Positions 1 to 8,274 are shown, counted from the first letter of the stretch. The stretch: 64,000 nt of DNA from Bradyrhizobium sp. SK17 (GCF_002831585.1 NZ_CP025113.1:6339001-6403000), one strand, 5' to 3'. A program made the numbers and translations. The notes: generated by a model not told the origin, from the sequence alone.

Positions 1-537
1 AGTCTCCTGGCGCGCCCAATCCTGTTGCAGCTCGAACAGGTACTGGCACGACGTGATCGGAATGGCGCCGGCCTGAACCGCGCGGTCCATCGAGCGGTTG
101 TGCGCCTCGATCGAGAGGTCGCCGCAAGCATCCGCCGGGATGTAGATCTCGTAGCCTTCCCTCAGCATGTCGAGCGTCGGAAACATCACGCAGGCTTCCG
201 TCCAGAGGCCGGCGATGACGAACTTCTTGCGCCCGGTCGCTGCGACCGCCTTGCGGAAGCCGCCATCGAGCCAGGAGTTCATCGAGGTGCGATCGACGAT
301 GTCGTGGTTCGGGAACAGCTCGGTGACTTCGGGCATAAACGGCCCGGAGAACGTATCCTTGGCCACCGTCGTGAGCACGGTCGGAATCTTGAACAGCTTG
401 GCCGTCTTGGCCAGGATCTGGATATTGTTGAACACCACCAGCCGGTCGTGCGACTGCACGCCCTGGTACATCGCCGGCTGATAGTCGATCAAGGCAATGG
501 CGCTGTTCTGCGGGGTGAGCATTTCGAGCTTCGACAT
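1..537 (-). CDS. Isochorismatase-family cysteine hydrolase (partial, C-terminus outside window)
   Basis: The leftward reading frame gives an isochorismatase-like fold of the YcaC/nicotinamidase group. All three expected catalytic positions are visible: Asp in 'IALIDYQPAMY' near the N-terminus, Lys in 'TTVAKDTFSG' near residue 60, and Cys in 'AGLWTEACVMF' near residue 112. Such enzymes hydrolyse amides or similar bonds through a Cys thioester. The substrate cannot be told from sequence. Two ATGs occur in tandem (540 and 537). AAGGAG lies six bases upstream of the second, which I prefer. The last residues lie beyond position 1. The gene is downstream of, and probably co-transcribed with, the alpha/beta hydrolase at 656-1480. 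Confidence 0.88.
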   Translation of the reverse strand, partial: MSKLEMLTPQNSAIALIDYQPAMYQGVQSHDRLVVFNNIQILAKTAKLFKIPTVLTTVAKDTFSGPFMPEVTELFPNHDIVDRTSMNSWLDGGFRKAVAATGRKKFVIAGLWTEACVMFPTLDMLREGYEIYIPADACGDLSIEAHNRSMDRAVQAGAIPITSCQYLFELQQDWARQET

Positions 538-629
538 CATGGTCTCCTTGGTAGAATCAGGCCGCAGCCGACGAGGCTGAGAGCCACATGGATCTGGAGA
601 AAGACAGGCGTCGGGATGCCCCACGTCAT
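537..629 (-). pseudogene. 30-codon remnant of a small membrane protein, coupled to the isochorismatase gene
   Basis: A short ORF starts at an ATG preceded by GGGGAGG and reads MTWGIPTPVFLQ, then a hydrophobic stretch (VALSLVGCGLIL) that stops abruptly. Its TGA overlaps the first ATG of the isochorismatase gene (ATGA), so translation could be coupled. From memory, rhizobial genomes encode longer multi-helix proteins with a very similar first 20 residues, which suggests the 3' part was deleted here. That is inference and not checked. It could instead be a working leader ORF. Confidence 0.4.
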
Positions 630-655
630 CTCGAATCCTCCCCGGGGGTCCTGAG

Positions 656-1480
656 TCAGCCCTTGATGAACGCCAGCAGATCGGCGTTGATCGTCTCGGC
701 CTCCGTGGTCGGCATGCCGTGCGGGAAGCCCTTGTAGGTCTTCAGCGTGCCGTTCTTCAGCAGCTTGGCCGAGAGCGGGCCGGAATCCGCGTAGGGCACG
801 ATCTGGTCGTCGTCGCCATGCATCACCAGCACCGGCGCGTTGATCTTCCTCAGATCCTCTGTGAAGTCGGTCTGCGAGAACGCGACGATGCCGTCGTAAT
901 GCGCTTTCGCGCCGCCCATCATGCCCTGCCGCCACCAGTTCTGGATCACCGCCTCGGACGGCTTCGCGCCCGGCCGGTTGTAGCCGTAGAAGGGTCCAGC
1001 GGCGACATCGCGATAGAAGCCCGAACGGTTGGTTGCGACCTGCGCCTGGAAATCGTCGAACACCGCTTTGGGCAGGCCGCCAGGGTTGTTCGGCGTCTGC
1101 ACCATCAGTGGCGGCACCGCCGCGATGATCGCAGCCTTCGCCACCCGGCTCTCGCCATGGCGAGCGATGTAGTGCACGACCTCGCCGCCGCCGGTGGAAT
1201 GACCGACATGGATGGCGTCCTTCAGGTCGAGGTGGGAGGTCAGCGCCGCGAGATCGTCGGCATAATGGTCCATGTCGTGGCCATCGGCGACCTGAGCGGA
1301 ACGGCCGTGACCGCGGCGGTCATGGGCAACGACGCGAAATCCGCGATTGAGGAAGTACATCATCTGCGCGTCCCAATCATCGGACGACAGCGGCCAGCCA
1401 TGGCTGAACACGATCGGCTGACCCGAGCCCCAATCCTTGTAGAAGATCTCGACTTGATCCTTGGTCGTAATCGTGGGCAT
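656..1480 (-). CDS. Alpha/beta hydrolase, cofactor-free haloperoxidase/esterase type
   Basis: This is a 274-residue single-domain alpha/beta hydrolase of the 'non-heme chloroperoxidase' family. The oxyanion-hole region is [12 protein letters not shown] (about residues 25-36). The nucleophile elbow is GHSTGG (Ser near 98), the acid is in VLVMHGDDD (near 220), and the catalytic His is in GFPHGMPTT near the C-terminus. Family members are esterases or perhydrolases that can support halogenation in vitro; the natural substrate is unknown. No signal peptide is seen, so it is probably cytoplasmic. GGAGAG lies six bases before the ATG. It is the first gene of a short leftward operon with the remnant ORF and the isochorismatase-like hydrolase. 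Confidence 0.9.
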   Translation of the reverse strand: MPTITTKDQVEIFYKDWGSGQPIVFSHGWPLSSDDWDAQMMYFLNRGFRVVAHDRRGHGRSAQVADGHDMDHYADDLAALTSHLDLKDAIHVGHSTGGGEVVHYIARHGESRVAKAAIIAAVPPLMVQTPNNPGGLPKAVFDDFQAQVATNRSGFYRDVAAGPFYGYNRPGAKPSEAVIQNWWRQGMMGGAKAHYDGIVAFSQTDFTEDLRKINAPVLVMHGDDDQIVPYADSGPLSAKLLKNGTLKTYKGFPHGMPTTEAETINADLLAFIKG

Positions 1481-1673
1481 CGGCCGCTCTCCGCGTGTCC
1501 CGTCACGGACGCTGTTGCGGAATTCTTATTGCGGACGCCTCCCCGCGCCGAATAAATCGTTGCAAAAAATCGATCCTGCCAGGCGACCATTGCGCGGAAT
1601 TTTTTGGAAAGTTTTATTTGGCTGCGTCCAGATGCCGCTGAAGACTTGCGCGCGATCAACGGACGGAGCTCCG

Positions 1674-2105
1674 ATGAACGGCAATCTGCACCAGCTTGGC
1701 GATGACTTGCGTCTGCACCTCCTTCAACTTCAGGTCTGCCTGAACGGCATCAACGGCTTGCTGACCGGTGGCCCGGTCGCGAACCAGCCCGAATTCACCA
1801 CCCGGCTGGACGCCCTGCGCGCCATGATGAAGGATCGTTCGGAGCGCACCGTGGAGCTCCGGGAGATCATGCGGCAAAGCCTCGAGCGAGACGCGGCGTT
1901 CGCACCCGAGACAGTGACCAGGTGGATCGGCAGGCGTCAGACCGCGCAGCTCCATGCCCGCGCCGATCAGATCGAACAGACAGCAACTGTTGCCGTTGAG
2001 CTGGCGATGCTGGCCGCGATCGAGGCCGAACGTATCACGATGAGCGCGGTTCTGGCCCGTCGGGAAGCGATGGCGGTGCAGGTGCAGCGGGAACACCCCC
2101 GTTGA
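1674..2105 (+). CDS. Hypothetical helical protein, 143 aa
   Basis: The frame starts at an ATG preceded by GGACGGAG and predicts a mostly alpha-helical, charged protein (MNGNLHQLGDDLRLHLLQLQ at the N-terminus, then repeated Arg/Glu/Ala-rich helices). There is no signal peptide, membrane segment or motif that I recognise. The in-frame upstream extension starts within the promoter region of the hydrolase on the other strand and is not supported. The overlapping leftward 192-codon frame (1656-2234) lacks a ribosome site and protein-like composition. Function unknown. Confidence 0.55.
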   Translation: MNGNLHQLGDDLRLHLLQLQVCLNGINGLLTGGPVANQPEFTTRLDALRAMMKDRSERTVELREIMRQSLERDAAFAPETVTRWIGRRQTAQLHARADQIEQTATVAVELAMLAAIEAERITMSAVLARREAMAVQVQREHPR

Positions 2106-2214
2106 TCCCGGTTCACGCTCAGGGTCCGTCAAGGACCAATCACCCGCGCGGGATGGACACCATACGCCCCCCAGCGTAATGGAGCAGTTTGCGAAGCCAA
2201 TGACGGCCTGACGG

Positions 2215-5064
2215 ATGCCTGAATACTCCAGCAAGTCCGAGCGTACTTATCTTTTCGGGCCGTTTCGCCTGTCTGCCTCCAAGAGGACGCTGTTCGAGGG
2301 CGACCGCGTCGTCCGCCTGGGCAGCAAGGCCATCGAGATATTGATCGCACTCGTTGAGCATGCCGGCGAGCTTGTCGGAAAGAACCAGCTCGTCGAGCTC
2401 GCCTGGCCTGATACGCATGTCGTCGATGCGAACCTCACGGTTCAAGTCGCCGCGCTCCGCCGCGCGCTGGGCGAGGACGAGACCGCCAACCAGTACATCG
2501 TCAACAGTCCGGGCCGCGGCTATCGCTTCGTGGCGCCGATACGCATTCTGGACGAGGAGCAGCCGGCTGGAGACAATCCGGCGGCACGCCAGGCGCATAA
2601 TCTTCCGGCACAGATCGTTCGGCTGGTCGGACGCAACGACGTGCTCGAGGCGATGAAGCGCAAGCTGGCGGAAGGCCGCCTCGTCAGCGTCGTCGGCCCG
2701 CCCGGCGTGGGCAAGACCTCGGTCGCGCTTCGACTGGCGGAGTCGCTGCTGCCGCAATTCGAGCACGGCGTCTGGCTGGTCGACCTCGCATCGATCACCA
2801 GTCCATCATTGATACCCAGCGCGTTGACGTCGGCCCTGCCGACCGAATTTCGATCGAACGACGTGCTGTCGGGCTTGGCTGCGGCGTTGCGCTACAAGAC
2901 CATGCTGCTGGTCTTCGACAATTGCGAGCATCTGATCGATGGCGCGGCGGCAGCCATCACCGAGCTGCTGCGCGCGGCCCCCGGAATCAGGGTGTTGACG
3001 ACGACGAGAGAGCCGCTTCGCATCGAGGGCGAGCAGGTCTGCCGTCTTCCGCCGCTCGACGTTCCTCCGGCAACCACCGGCCTTGGCCCAAAGGATGTGC
3101 TTGGCTATCCTGCGGTTCAGCTGTTCGTTGAGCGCGCGGCAGCCATCGTCAATGATTTCGAACTGACCGATGCCAATGCGGACCTCGCCGCACAGATTTG
3201 CCGCAGACTAGACGGGAATCCGCTCGCGATTGAAATGGCCGCGGCGCGTGTCGACACGTTCGGCGTCAAGGGGCTGGCGAGCCGGATCGACGATCGAATG
3301 CATCTGCTCTCGGAGAGCCATCGCGGCACGCCAGCGCGTCACCGCACCATCGCGGCCGCACTCGAATGGAGCTATCAGCTGCTGAGCGAGCGGGAGCGCT
3401 ATGTTCTCCGCTGTCTCGGTATCTTCGCGGGAAGTTTCACGCTCGACGCTGCGGTCGCGGTGGTTCCCGTGGCGGAGCAAGGCGACACGGCGTCGATTCT
3501 GGCGGACCTGGTTTGCAAGTCGTTGCTTTCGGTCGATATCGGGGCGGACGTCGCCAGATTTCGGCTGCTCGAGATCACCCGCGCCTTCGCGCTCGCCAAG
3601 CTGCTCGAGACGTCGGAGCGGGACGAACTTGCCACCCGCCTCGCGTCCTGCCTTGCAGACGCGCTGCGCAAATGCGCCGCTGGCCCCGGCCGCGTTCAGG
3701 AGCTTCAGGCCGCGATTCAGGAGCTCGACAATGTGCGCGGCATCCTGAATTGGGCCTTCTCGTCACCTGCCCACGCGCGGACCGGTGTGGACCTCACCGC
3801 CTGCGCCGTACCGGTATGGCTGGAAAATGGACTGCTGACGGAATGCACGGGTTGGACGACCAGGGCGATCGATGCCCTCGAGCCGGCGGAGTTCGGCGGT
3901 CGTAACGAGATGATCCTCAAGGCGGCGCTTGGCCTGTCGGTGATGTTCACCACCGGCATGACCGGGCTCGCGCGCGAAGCTCTGGATCGATCTGTCGTAC
4001 TTGCAAAAGCGCTCAGCGACCGGGAATGGCAGCTCAGGGCGCAGATGGGGCTTGTCGTCTTCTTCCATCGGCGGGGCGACCTGAAGAGCGCCCTGGCGGC
4101 GACCGAAGCGGTCGAAGCACTGACGGCGACGGTCGAGGAGCCGCTCGCCGTCGCCATGACCAACAGCGTGAAGAGCGCCTCGCTGTTCCTCCACGGCGAT
4201 CACGCGCAGGCCCTGACATTCGCACACAGGGCGCACGAATACTTCCGGACCCATACCGACGCCTCGCAGATCGGACGCTGGGGGCTCAATCACTCGGTTT
4301 ACGCACAATGCGTCATCGCGCGGACCTACTGTCATCAAGGCTTGCTGGACCGCACCGTCAGGGCATCGATCGCGGCACATTCCGAAGCGGAAGCAAGCGG
4401 AAATCCGACATCGATCTGTCAGGCGTTGTCGTGGTGCGGCGCGTCCCTGTTCCTGTTCCTCGAGCAGTTCGAGCAAGCCGCCACCGCAATCGCGCGCTTG
4501 CAGGAAGTGGCCCACGACAATGATTTGCAGAGTTACTACTACTCGGGAGTGGGCTTCGAAGGCAGAATGCTGTCACTCACGGGCGACATGGAGGGTGGCG
4601 AGCGATTGTTGCGCCGGGCATTGTCGTGGCTGAGCGAGGCTCGCTACGAGAACCTCTACGTCCCGTTTCTAGGGCATCTCGCCGAGCTCCTTGCGTCCGA
4701 CGGCCGCAGCGATGAGGCCATCCTGGCTTCGACCGAATCCCTCGAACGAACCAGGGCCTGCGAGATGTATTGGTGGTTGCCGGAGGCCTTGAGAACCCAC
4801 GCCGATGTGCTTGCTTCGTCCGACGGACCGCACCCCAGATCCGCTGAAGACTATCTGCGCGATGCGATCGAATTGGCGCAGCGCCAAGGCGCGCTGGCCT
4901 ATGAGCTGCGTGCCGCAACTCGGCTGGCGCAGTTGCTCGACCTCGATGGACGACGCAAGGAAGCAACGTCCTTGCTGCACGGGACCATGAGCAAATTGAC
5001 GGAAGGCTTCTCGAGCATCCTGTTCAGGCGGGCACGGGCCGTCCTTGATGGCCTGAACGAGTGA
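2215..5064 (+). CDS. Winged-helix STAND ATPase transcriptional regulator with TPR-like C-terminus
   Basis: This 949-residue protein has three parts. Residues about 10-105 form an OmpR/PhoB-type winged helix (LFGPFRLSASKRTLFEGD, VNSPGRGYRFVAPI). Residues about 140-420 form an NB-ARC-like STAND ATPase with Walker A GPPGVGKTS, Walker B LLVFDNCEHLI and the sensor-like TTREPL. The rest is helical and alanine-rich, as in TPR arrays. Family knowledge: such proteins are one-component regulators in which ligand or partner binding to the repeats gates ATP-dependent assembly and DNA binding. No obvious target lies alongside; the nearest downstream element is tRNA-Gly on the opposite strand. No good Shine-Dalgarno precedes the ATG, but the winged helix starts immediately after it, so the start is probably right. 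Confidence 0.88.
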   Translation: MPEYSSKSERTYLFGPFRLSASKRTLFEGDRVVRLGSKAIEILIALVEHAGELVGKNQLVELAWPDTHVVDANLTVQVAALRRALGEDETANQYIVNSPGRGYRFVAPIRILDEEQPAGDNPAARQAHNLPAQIVRLVGRNDVLEAMKRKLAEGRLVSVVGPPGVGKTSVALRLAESLLPQFEHGVWLVDLASITSPSLIPSALTSALPTEFRSNDVLSGLAAALRYKTMLLVFDNCEHLIDGAAAAITELLRAAPGIRVLTTTREPLRIEGEQVCRLPPLDVPPATTGLGPKDVLGYPAVQLFVERAAAIVNDFELTDANADLAAQICRRLDGNPLAIEMAAARVDTFGVKGLASRIDDRMHLLSESHRGTPARHRTIAAALEWSYQLLSERERYVLRCLGIFAGSFTLDAAVAVVPVAEQGDTASILADLVCKSLLSVDIGADVARFRLLEITRAFALAKLLETSERDELATRLASCLADALRKCAAGPGRVQELQAAIQELDNVRGILNWAFSSPAHARTGVDLTACAVPVWLENGLLTECTGWTTRAIDALEPAEFGGRNEMILKAALGLSVMFTTGMTGLAREALDRSVVLAKALSDREWQLRAQMGLVVFFHRRGDLKSALAATEAVEALTATVEEPLAVAMTNSVKSASLFLHGDHAQALTFAHRAHEYFRTHTDASQIGRWGLNHSVYAQCVIARTYCHQGLLDRTVRASIAAHSEAEASGNPTSICQALSWCGASLFLFLEQFEQAATAIARLQEVAHDNDLQSYYYSGVGFEGRMLSLTGDMEGGERLLRRALSWLSEARYENLYVPFLGHLAELLASDGRSDEAILASTESLERTRACEMYWWLPEALRTHADVLASSDGPHPRSAEDYLRDAIELAQRQGALAYELRAATRLAQLLDLDGRRKEATSLLHGTMSKLTEGFSSILFRRARAVLDGLNE

Positions 5065-5257
5065 CGCGACACGGAAGCTGTTCCCTGGCTCGTCCCTCCC
5101 GGGAACGAGCTCGATCGGGCCGTGGTCGTTCCGGAGGACAACAAGCGCGGCCGGTCGATGAGCGCATGTCGACCTCTACCTACCGATTCGCTGCCGGGCG
5201 GCCACGACGACAGGCCGCTTGAAACGAGCGGCGCCAGATCACACGACATTTGGAGGT

Positions 5258-5331
5258 TGGAGCGGGTGAAGGGAATCGAACCCTCGTATTCAGCTTGGAA
5301 GGCTGCTGCTCTACCATTGAGCTACACCCGC
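5258..5331 (-). tRNA. tRNA-Gly (anticodon TCC)
   Basis: The reverse strand folds as a complete cloverleaf. The acceptor GCGGGTG pairs with CACCCGC, followed by discriminator T and an encoded CCA. The D-loop is AGCTCAATGGTAGAGC, the anticodon loop CTTCCAA gives anticodon TCC, and the T-arm is GAGGGTTCGATTCCCTT. Length is 74 nt including CCA. Confidence 0.97.
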
Positions 5332-5460
5332 ATCTCGGGATCACCTAACACGGTCGGACGGCCGTCTCAACTGCTTCGGCGTGCGTCCTTGTGCTCCGGT
5401 AAACAGCTAATTTCCGTACAATTGGCCTCGTTCCGTGCCCGAACCGGCCGGATGGCGGCC

Positions 5461-5489
5461 TTAACAGTGACGGATTCGCCCCCTATATT
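5461..5489 (+). promoter_or_regulatory. Sigma-70-type promoter of rreB
   Basis: TTAACA (5461-5466) and TATATT (5484-5489) are separated by 17 bases. A start near 5496 would give a transcript of about 170 nt ending at the terminator at 5635-5667. That is close to the 165-nt small mRNA described for rreB in Bradyrhizobium. Confidence 0.7.
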
Positions 5490-5523
5490 AGATGTCCCAT
5501 CAACAAAGAAAGGAGGTGATCTA

Positions 5524-5568
5524 GTGTCTTGTCTCAAGCGCTGTCACCTCGCTGGGATCGCCCGCTAG
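5524..5568 (+). CDS. rreB: rreB, 14-residue peptide with extended Shine-Dalgarno sequence
   Basis: A GTG-initiated 14-codon ORF (MSCLKRCHLAGIAR) is preceded by 5507-5524, which reads AGAAAGGAGGTGATCTAG. This is complementary over about 17 bases to the 3' end of alphaproteobacterial 16S rRNA, allowing one G-U pair, against the usual 4-6. I recognise it as rreB (ribosome-regulated expression in Bradyrhizobiaceae), reported as a 165-nt mRNA with a GTG start and a unique long ribosome-binding site. There, translation was weak and replacing the start codon changed transcript stability, pointing to regulation at the ribosome. Promoter and terminator are both visible, so the gene is monocistronic. 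The peptide's function is unknown. Confidence 0.88.
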   Translation: MSCLKRCHLAGIAR

Positions 5569-5634
5569 GACCTGAGCAATCAGCCTGGCATCGGGGCGCT
5601 CTCAGCCCTGGACCAGCGAGACAACGAAAGTTCG

Positions 5635-5667
5635 GGCGCGGCGGAAGCAATTCCGCCGCGCCTTTTT
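5635..5667 (+). terminator. Rho-independent terminator of rreB
   Basis: A perfect 12-bp stem GGCGCGGCGGAA / TTCCGCCGCGCC with loop GCAA is followed by five T. It ends the small rreB transcript unit. Confidence 0.93.
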
Positions 5668-5821
5668 GCGTTCGGAGTATGGTCAACCGGCCGGGTGGAA
5701 TCGGTTGTGCGCCAGCCTGCCGCGACACAAGACCGGTCCGATCCGCTACAGATGAAATGTCGGCTGGGGCTGTCGTCAGACGTCCTTGGATCTGCCACAG
5801 CACAATCGAGGAGCACCATCG

Positions 5822-6208
5822 ATGCTTTATGCCATCCTGGCCTATCACGTCGAAGACGAGGTCAAGTCCTGGACCGCTCAGGAGGACGCCACCGTCATGG
5901 CCGGCCTGCTTGAGGTCCACGAAAAGCTCAAGGGCCGGCTCGGTCCGGCGGTGCGCCTCGGCGACACCCGCAAGGCCAGCACCCTGCGCGGACCTGGCCA
6001 CGGCACGGTGATCGATGGCCCGTTTGCCGAGACCAAGGAGCAGCTGCTCGGCTTCTATGTCATCGATTGCACCGATGAGGACGAGGCGATCGCCGCCGCG
6101 CGCGAGCTGCGCCGGGCCAATCCATCGGCGGTCTACGAAATCCGCGCGACCAAGCTGTACACGCCCGGCGCGCCGTTTCCGCGATCGGCCGGCGCCGGCG
6201 ATGCCTAG
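5822..6208 (+). CDS. YCII-family (DGPF) protein
   Basis: The 128-residue protein starts at an ATG preceded by GAGGAG and has the YCII/DGPF signature: MLYAILAYHVED at the N-terminus and VIDGPFAETKEQLLGFYVID in the middle (residues about 61-80). These dimeric ferredoxin-like-fold proteins are often encoded beside ECF sigma factors, but none is present here. Upstream in-frame codons (from 5786) lack a ribosome site. Its role is unknown; small-molecule lyase or binding activity is suggested only by the family fold. Confidence 0.88.
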   Translation: MLYAILAYHVEDEVKSWTAQEDATVMAGLLEVHEKLKGRLGPAVRLGDTRKASTLRGPGHGTVIDGPFAETKEQLLGFYVIDCTDEDEAIAAARELRRANPSAVYEIRATKLYTPGAPFPRSAGAGDA

Positions 6209-6210
6209 AA

Positions 6211-6305
6211 CATGATCCGGAAAAGTGCGAAGCGGTTTTCCGAAAGGATCATGCGAAAATAGCAATCCAAAGCGCGATGGCGATTCAAACTCATCTCATC
6301 GCGCT
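6211..6305. repeat. Rhizobial dispersed palindromic repeat (two hairpins)
   Basis: CATGATCC...GGATCATG (6211-6253) encloses the typical AAAAGTGCGAAGCGGTTTTCC core. A second inverted pair AGCGCGATG/CATCGCGCT occupies 6271-6305. An inverted, diverged copy of the same composite element lies at 50137-50210. It sits between the convergent genes at 6208 and 6313 and may act as a bidirectional RNA-processing or termination structure. Confidence 0.7.
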
Positions 6306-6312
6306 TTAGCCT

Positions 6313-6720
6313 TCAGCGGCTGGAGCGCTTCGGCAATTTCGGGAGCTTGCTCGGGTCGAATTTCGGCGTGGGCAGGTTCGCGTCGGGCTCGGCCGAAACC
6401 TCCTGACTGGGCATCAGCGTCACCTCGAAGGCGAGGTCGGGCACCGCATCGGCCTTTCCCTTGCAGATCGCGATCGGGCCATTCCAGACCCCCTCGAGGC
6501 GGACCACGAGATCGTCGGTTCCGAACACCGTCGCATGGCCTTCGCTGTGCCGCCTGGTGGTCAGCACGGCCGTGAAGCGTTCGCCGTCCACTTCGTAAGT
6601 GCCGTCGTAGAGCATGATGCTGTCGCGGCCCCACAGCCTGCCGTCGGCGACATGCACGATGCCGGTGCCGTCCGCGAGCGACGTGCGAAACCACGCCGCA
6701 TAAGTGCCGTTCTTGAGCAT
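6313..6720 (-). CDS. GrlR-like regulatory protein
   Basis: The 135-residue product begins MLKNGTYAAWFRTSLADGTG and continues with DGRLWGRDSIMLYDGTYEVD and HATVFGTDDLVVRLEGVWNG. This is a lipocalin-like beta structure resembling the GrlR family (first known as a negative regulator of type III secretion genes in enteric bacteria). Homologues are common in rhizobia without linked secretion genes, so that role should not be assumed. GGAG precedes this ATG by nine bases; the longer frame to 6753 is less likely. The tail (PKFDPSKLPKLPKR) is Lys/Pro-rich. Confidence 0.6.
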   Translation of the reverse strand: MLKNGTYAAWFRTSLADGTGIVHVADGRLWGRDSIMLYDGTYEVDGERFTAVLTTRRHSEGHATVFGTDDLVVRLEGVWNGPIAICKGKADAVPDLAFEVTLMPSQEVSAEPDANLPTPKFDPSKLPKLPKRSSR

Positions 6721-6814
6721 GGAGCCTGTCTCCACCCGCCCCTTTCGCCCCACGATCTGGGCACCGTTGCGTTAACAAGGGATGAAGGAACCCGGACTTC
6801 TCACGGCCCTGCGC

Positions 6815-7612
6815 TCATTGGCCGTCGATCTGCCGCCCCATGATGGCGATCGCCTTCTGATAGACCTGCGCCGCGTTCCACGCCTCGATCGCGGCGAAGT
6901 TGGGTTCTCCCGGCTGATAGCCCGCGCCGGCGCGCCAGCCATGGGCGCGCAGGAAATTAGCCGTCGAGCTCAGCGCGTTGGCGGCGACGTCGAGATTGCC
7001 GGTGCCATAGGCGAGGACATTCTTCGGCATGAACTGGGTCTGGCCGATCTCGCCATGCATCGAGCCGCGCGTGCTCCCGGACAAAGTGCCGCGGTCGATC
7101 AGCTTCAGCGCGGCATAGAGCTGGTCGGTGAAGAAGTCCGGGCGTCGGCAGTCATAGGCAAGCGTCGCGATCGACGACAGCATGTTCTGGTTGCCGCGCT
7201 GGCTGCCGAAACCGCTCTCCATGCCCCAGATCGCGATCAACGGTCCCGGCGGCACGCCGTAGCGCTGCTGGATCGAGGCGAACATCGCCGCCTGCGACTG
7301 CTTCAGCGAACGGCCGCGCGCCACGATGGTCGCCGATCCCCGCTTGGCCATGAACTGCTCGAGCGACAGGCCGAAGCTGCGCTGGCCGCGATCCGCGGCA
7401 ATCGTCGCGCTGGCGTAATGGGCCTGCATCAACGCGCCGATTGCGGTTTCCCCGACGCCCTTGGCCCTTGCCTCGCCGGCGAATTGCTCCTTCCAGGCTT
7501 CGAACCCGCCCGGCCCGTTGCCGCACTGCGCCGCGTTCGCCTCTGCGCCCAGCGTTGCAACCATCACGACAACGGCAAGCGCCGATGCCGCAATCTGCCA
7601 GCCCCTGGTCAT
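6815..7612 (-). CDS. Lytic murein transglycosylase (MltB/SLT_2 type)
   Basis: The 265-residue precursor has a signal peptide (WQIAASALAVVVMVATLGAEANA) and a soluble lytic-transglycosylase domain. The catalytic Glu lies in IAIWGMESGFGSQRG (near residue 145), followed by LSSIATLAYDCRRPDFF and the substrate-groove motif HGEIGQTQFMP. It would cleave the MurNAc-GlcNAc bond of peptidoglycan in the periplasm, giving 1,6-anhydro ends. GGAGGAGG precedes the ATG at 7612; an in-frame TTG six codons upstream is less likely. It appears to be transcribed alone. Confidence 0.9.
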   Translation of the reverse strand: MTRGWQIAASALAVVVMVATLGAEANAAQCGNGPGGFEAWKEQFAGEARAKGVGETAIGALMQAHYASATIAADRGQRSFGLSLEQFMAKRGSATIVARGRSLKQSQAAMFASIQQRYGVPPGPLIAIWGMESGFGSQRGNQNMLSSIATLAYDCRRPDFFTDQLYAALKLIDRGTLSGSTRGSMHGEIGQTQFMPKNVLAYGTGNLDVAANALSSTANFLRAHGWRAGAGYQPGEPNFAAIEAWNAAQVYQKAIAIMGRQIDGQ

Positions 7613-7851
7613 CCGAAACCTCCTCCGCAAATGTGCCGCCGCCCTTGCGGGCGCCGCGCCGACGATGGCCGGATACAGATGACCCGGAGATGAACGTTCC
7701 GCCTCAGATTCGGCCGCAGACCGTCACGATATGTCGCCGGCAGCGGATTGACCATCCCGGCGGTCTCGGGCTCGCCGGGACATTTGGCCCCTGCGAGGCT
7801 CCGGCGGATCCGCAGCGACGGTGCCCGGCGCAGCCGCGCGCAACCCGGCGC

Positions 7852-7881
7852 TTGACATTGACGTTAATGACAAGGTGCTAG
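7852..7881 (+). promoter_or_regulatory. MerR-type promoter/operator for merR-VOC operon
   Basis: TTGACA (7852-7857) and TGCTAG (7876-7881) are 18 bases apart, slightly longer than the optimal 17. The stretch 7852-7873 is an imperfect 22-bp palindrome (18 of 22 positions symmetric). A long spacer containing a dyad is characteristic of promoters untwisted by MerR-family regulators, so the next gene is probably autoregulatory. Confidence 0.6.
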
Positions 7882-7905
7882 GCCAGCCCTCGGCAGGAGA
7901 TCGCG

Positions 7906-8256
7906 ATGAGGATTCAGGAAGCGGCCCGTCATCTCGGCGTGAGCGCCCGGGCGCTTCGGCACTATGAAGCGGCCGGCCTGGTGGTGCCGCGCCGGACGTC
8001 GAACGGCTATCGAAGCTATGCGGCGTCGGAGATCGAACGGGCTGCGTGGGTGAGAGACCTGATCGCCTCGGGTTTCTCGACCCGCGAGTTGCGCAATCTC
8101 CTGAGCGCGCTTGACGGCGGCCGCCGTGGGGCGCGCGTGAGCTGCTCCACCGTGATGCAGGACAAGCTCGACCAGATCGATCGTGCGATCGCGGCGCTCC
8201 GCATCCGGCGCCGTGCCCTGTCGCAACGGCTGACCAGATCGGATCGCAACGGATGA
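7906..8256 (+). CDS. MerR-family transcriptional regulator
   Basis: The 116-residue protein opens with the MerR winged helix-turn-helix (MRIQEAARHLGVSARALRHY, then GLVVPRRTSNGYRSYAASEIERA) and has a C-terminal dimerising helix with an Arg-rich end. It is short, without a separate ligand domain; a Cys occurs in the dimer-helix region (VSCSTVMQDKL). AGGAG precedes the ATG. The VOC gene follows after 18 bases, so the two form an operon. The ligand is not evident. Confidence 0.9.
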   Translation: MRIQEAARHLGVSARALRHYEAAGLVVPRRTSNGYRSYAASEIERAAWVRDLIASGFSTRELRNLLSALDGGRRGARVSCSTVMQDKLDQIDRAIAALRIRRRALSQRLTRSDRNG

Positions 8257-8274
8257 GGACATGAGGGCCCAGCG

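Noticed and set aside
1656..2234. 192-codon leftward frame opposite 1674-2105
   Set aside because: No start signal, Cys/Gly/Arg-rich, and overlaps a better helical frame with a Shine-Dalgarno on the other strand.
5507..5524. Similarity to the complement of the 16S rRNA 3' end, possibly an rRNA fragment
   Set aside because: Only about 18 bases match and no further rRNA sequence flanks them; the position before a GTG ORF fits a ribosome-binding site.
5122..5568. 148-codon frame ending with the rreB peptide
   Set aside because: It runs through tRNA-Gly, the rreB promoter and its ribosome site; only the last 14 codons, with the GTG and extended Shine-Dalgarno, are supported.
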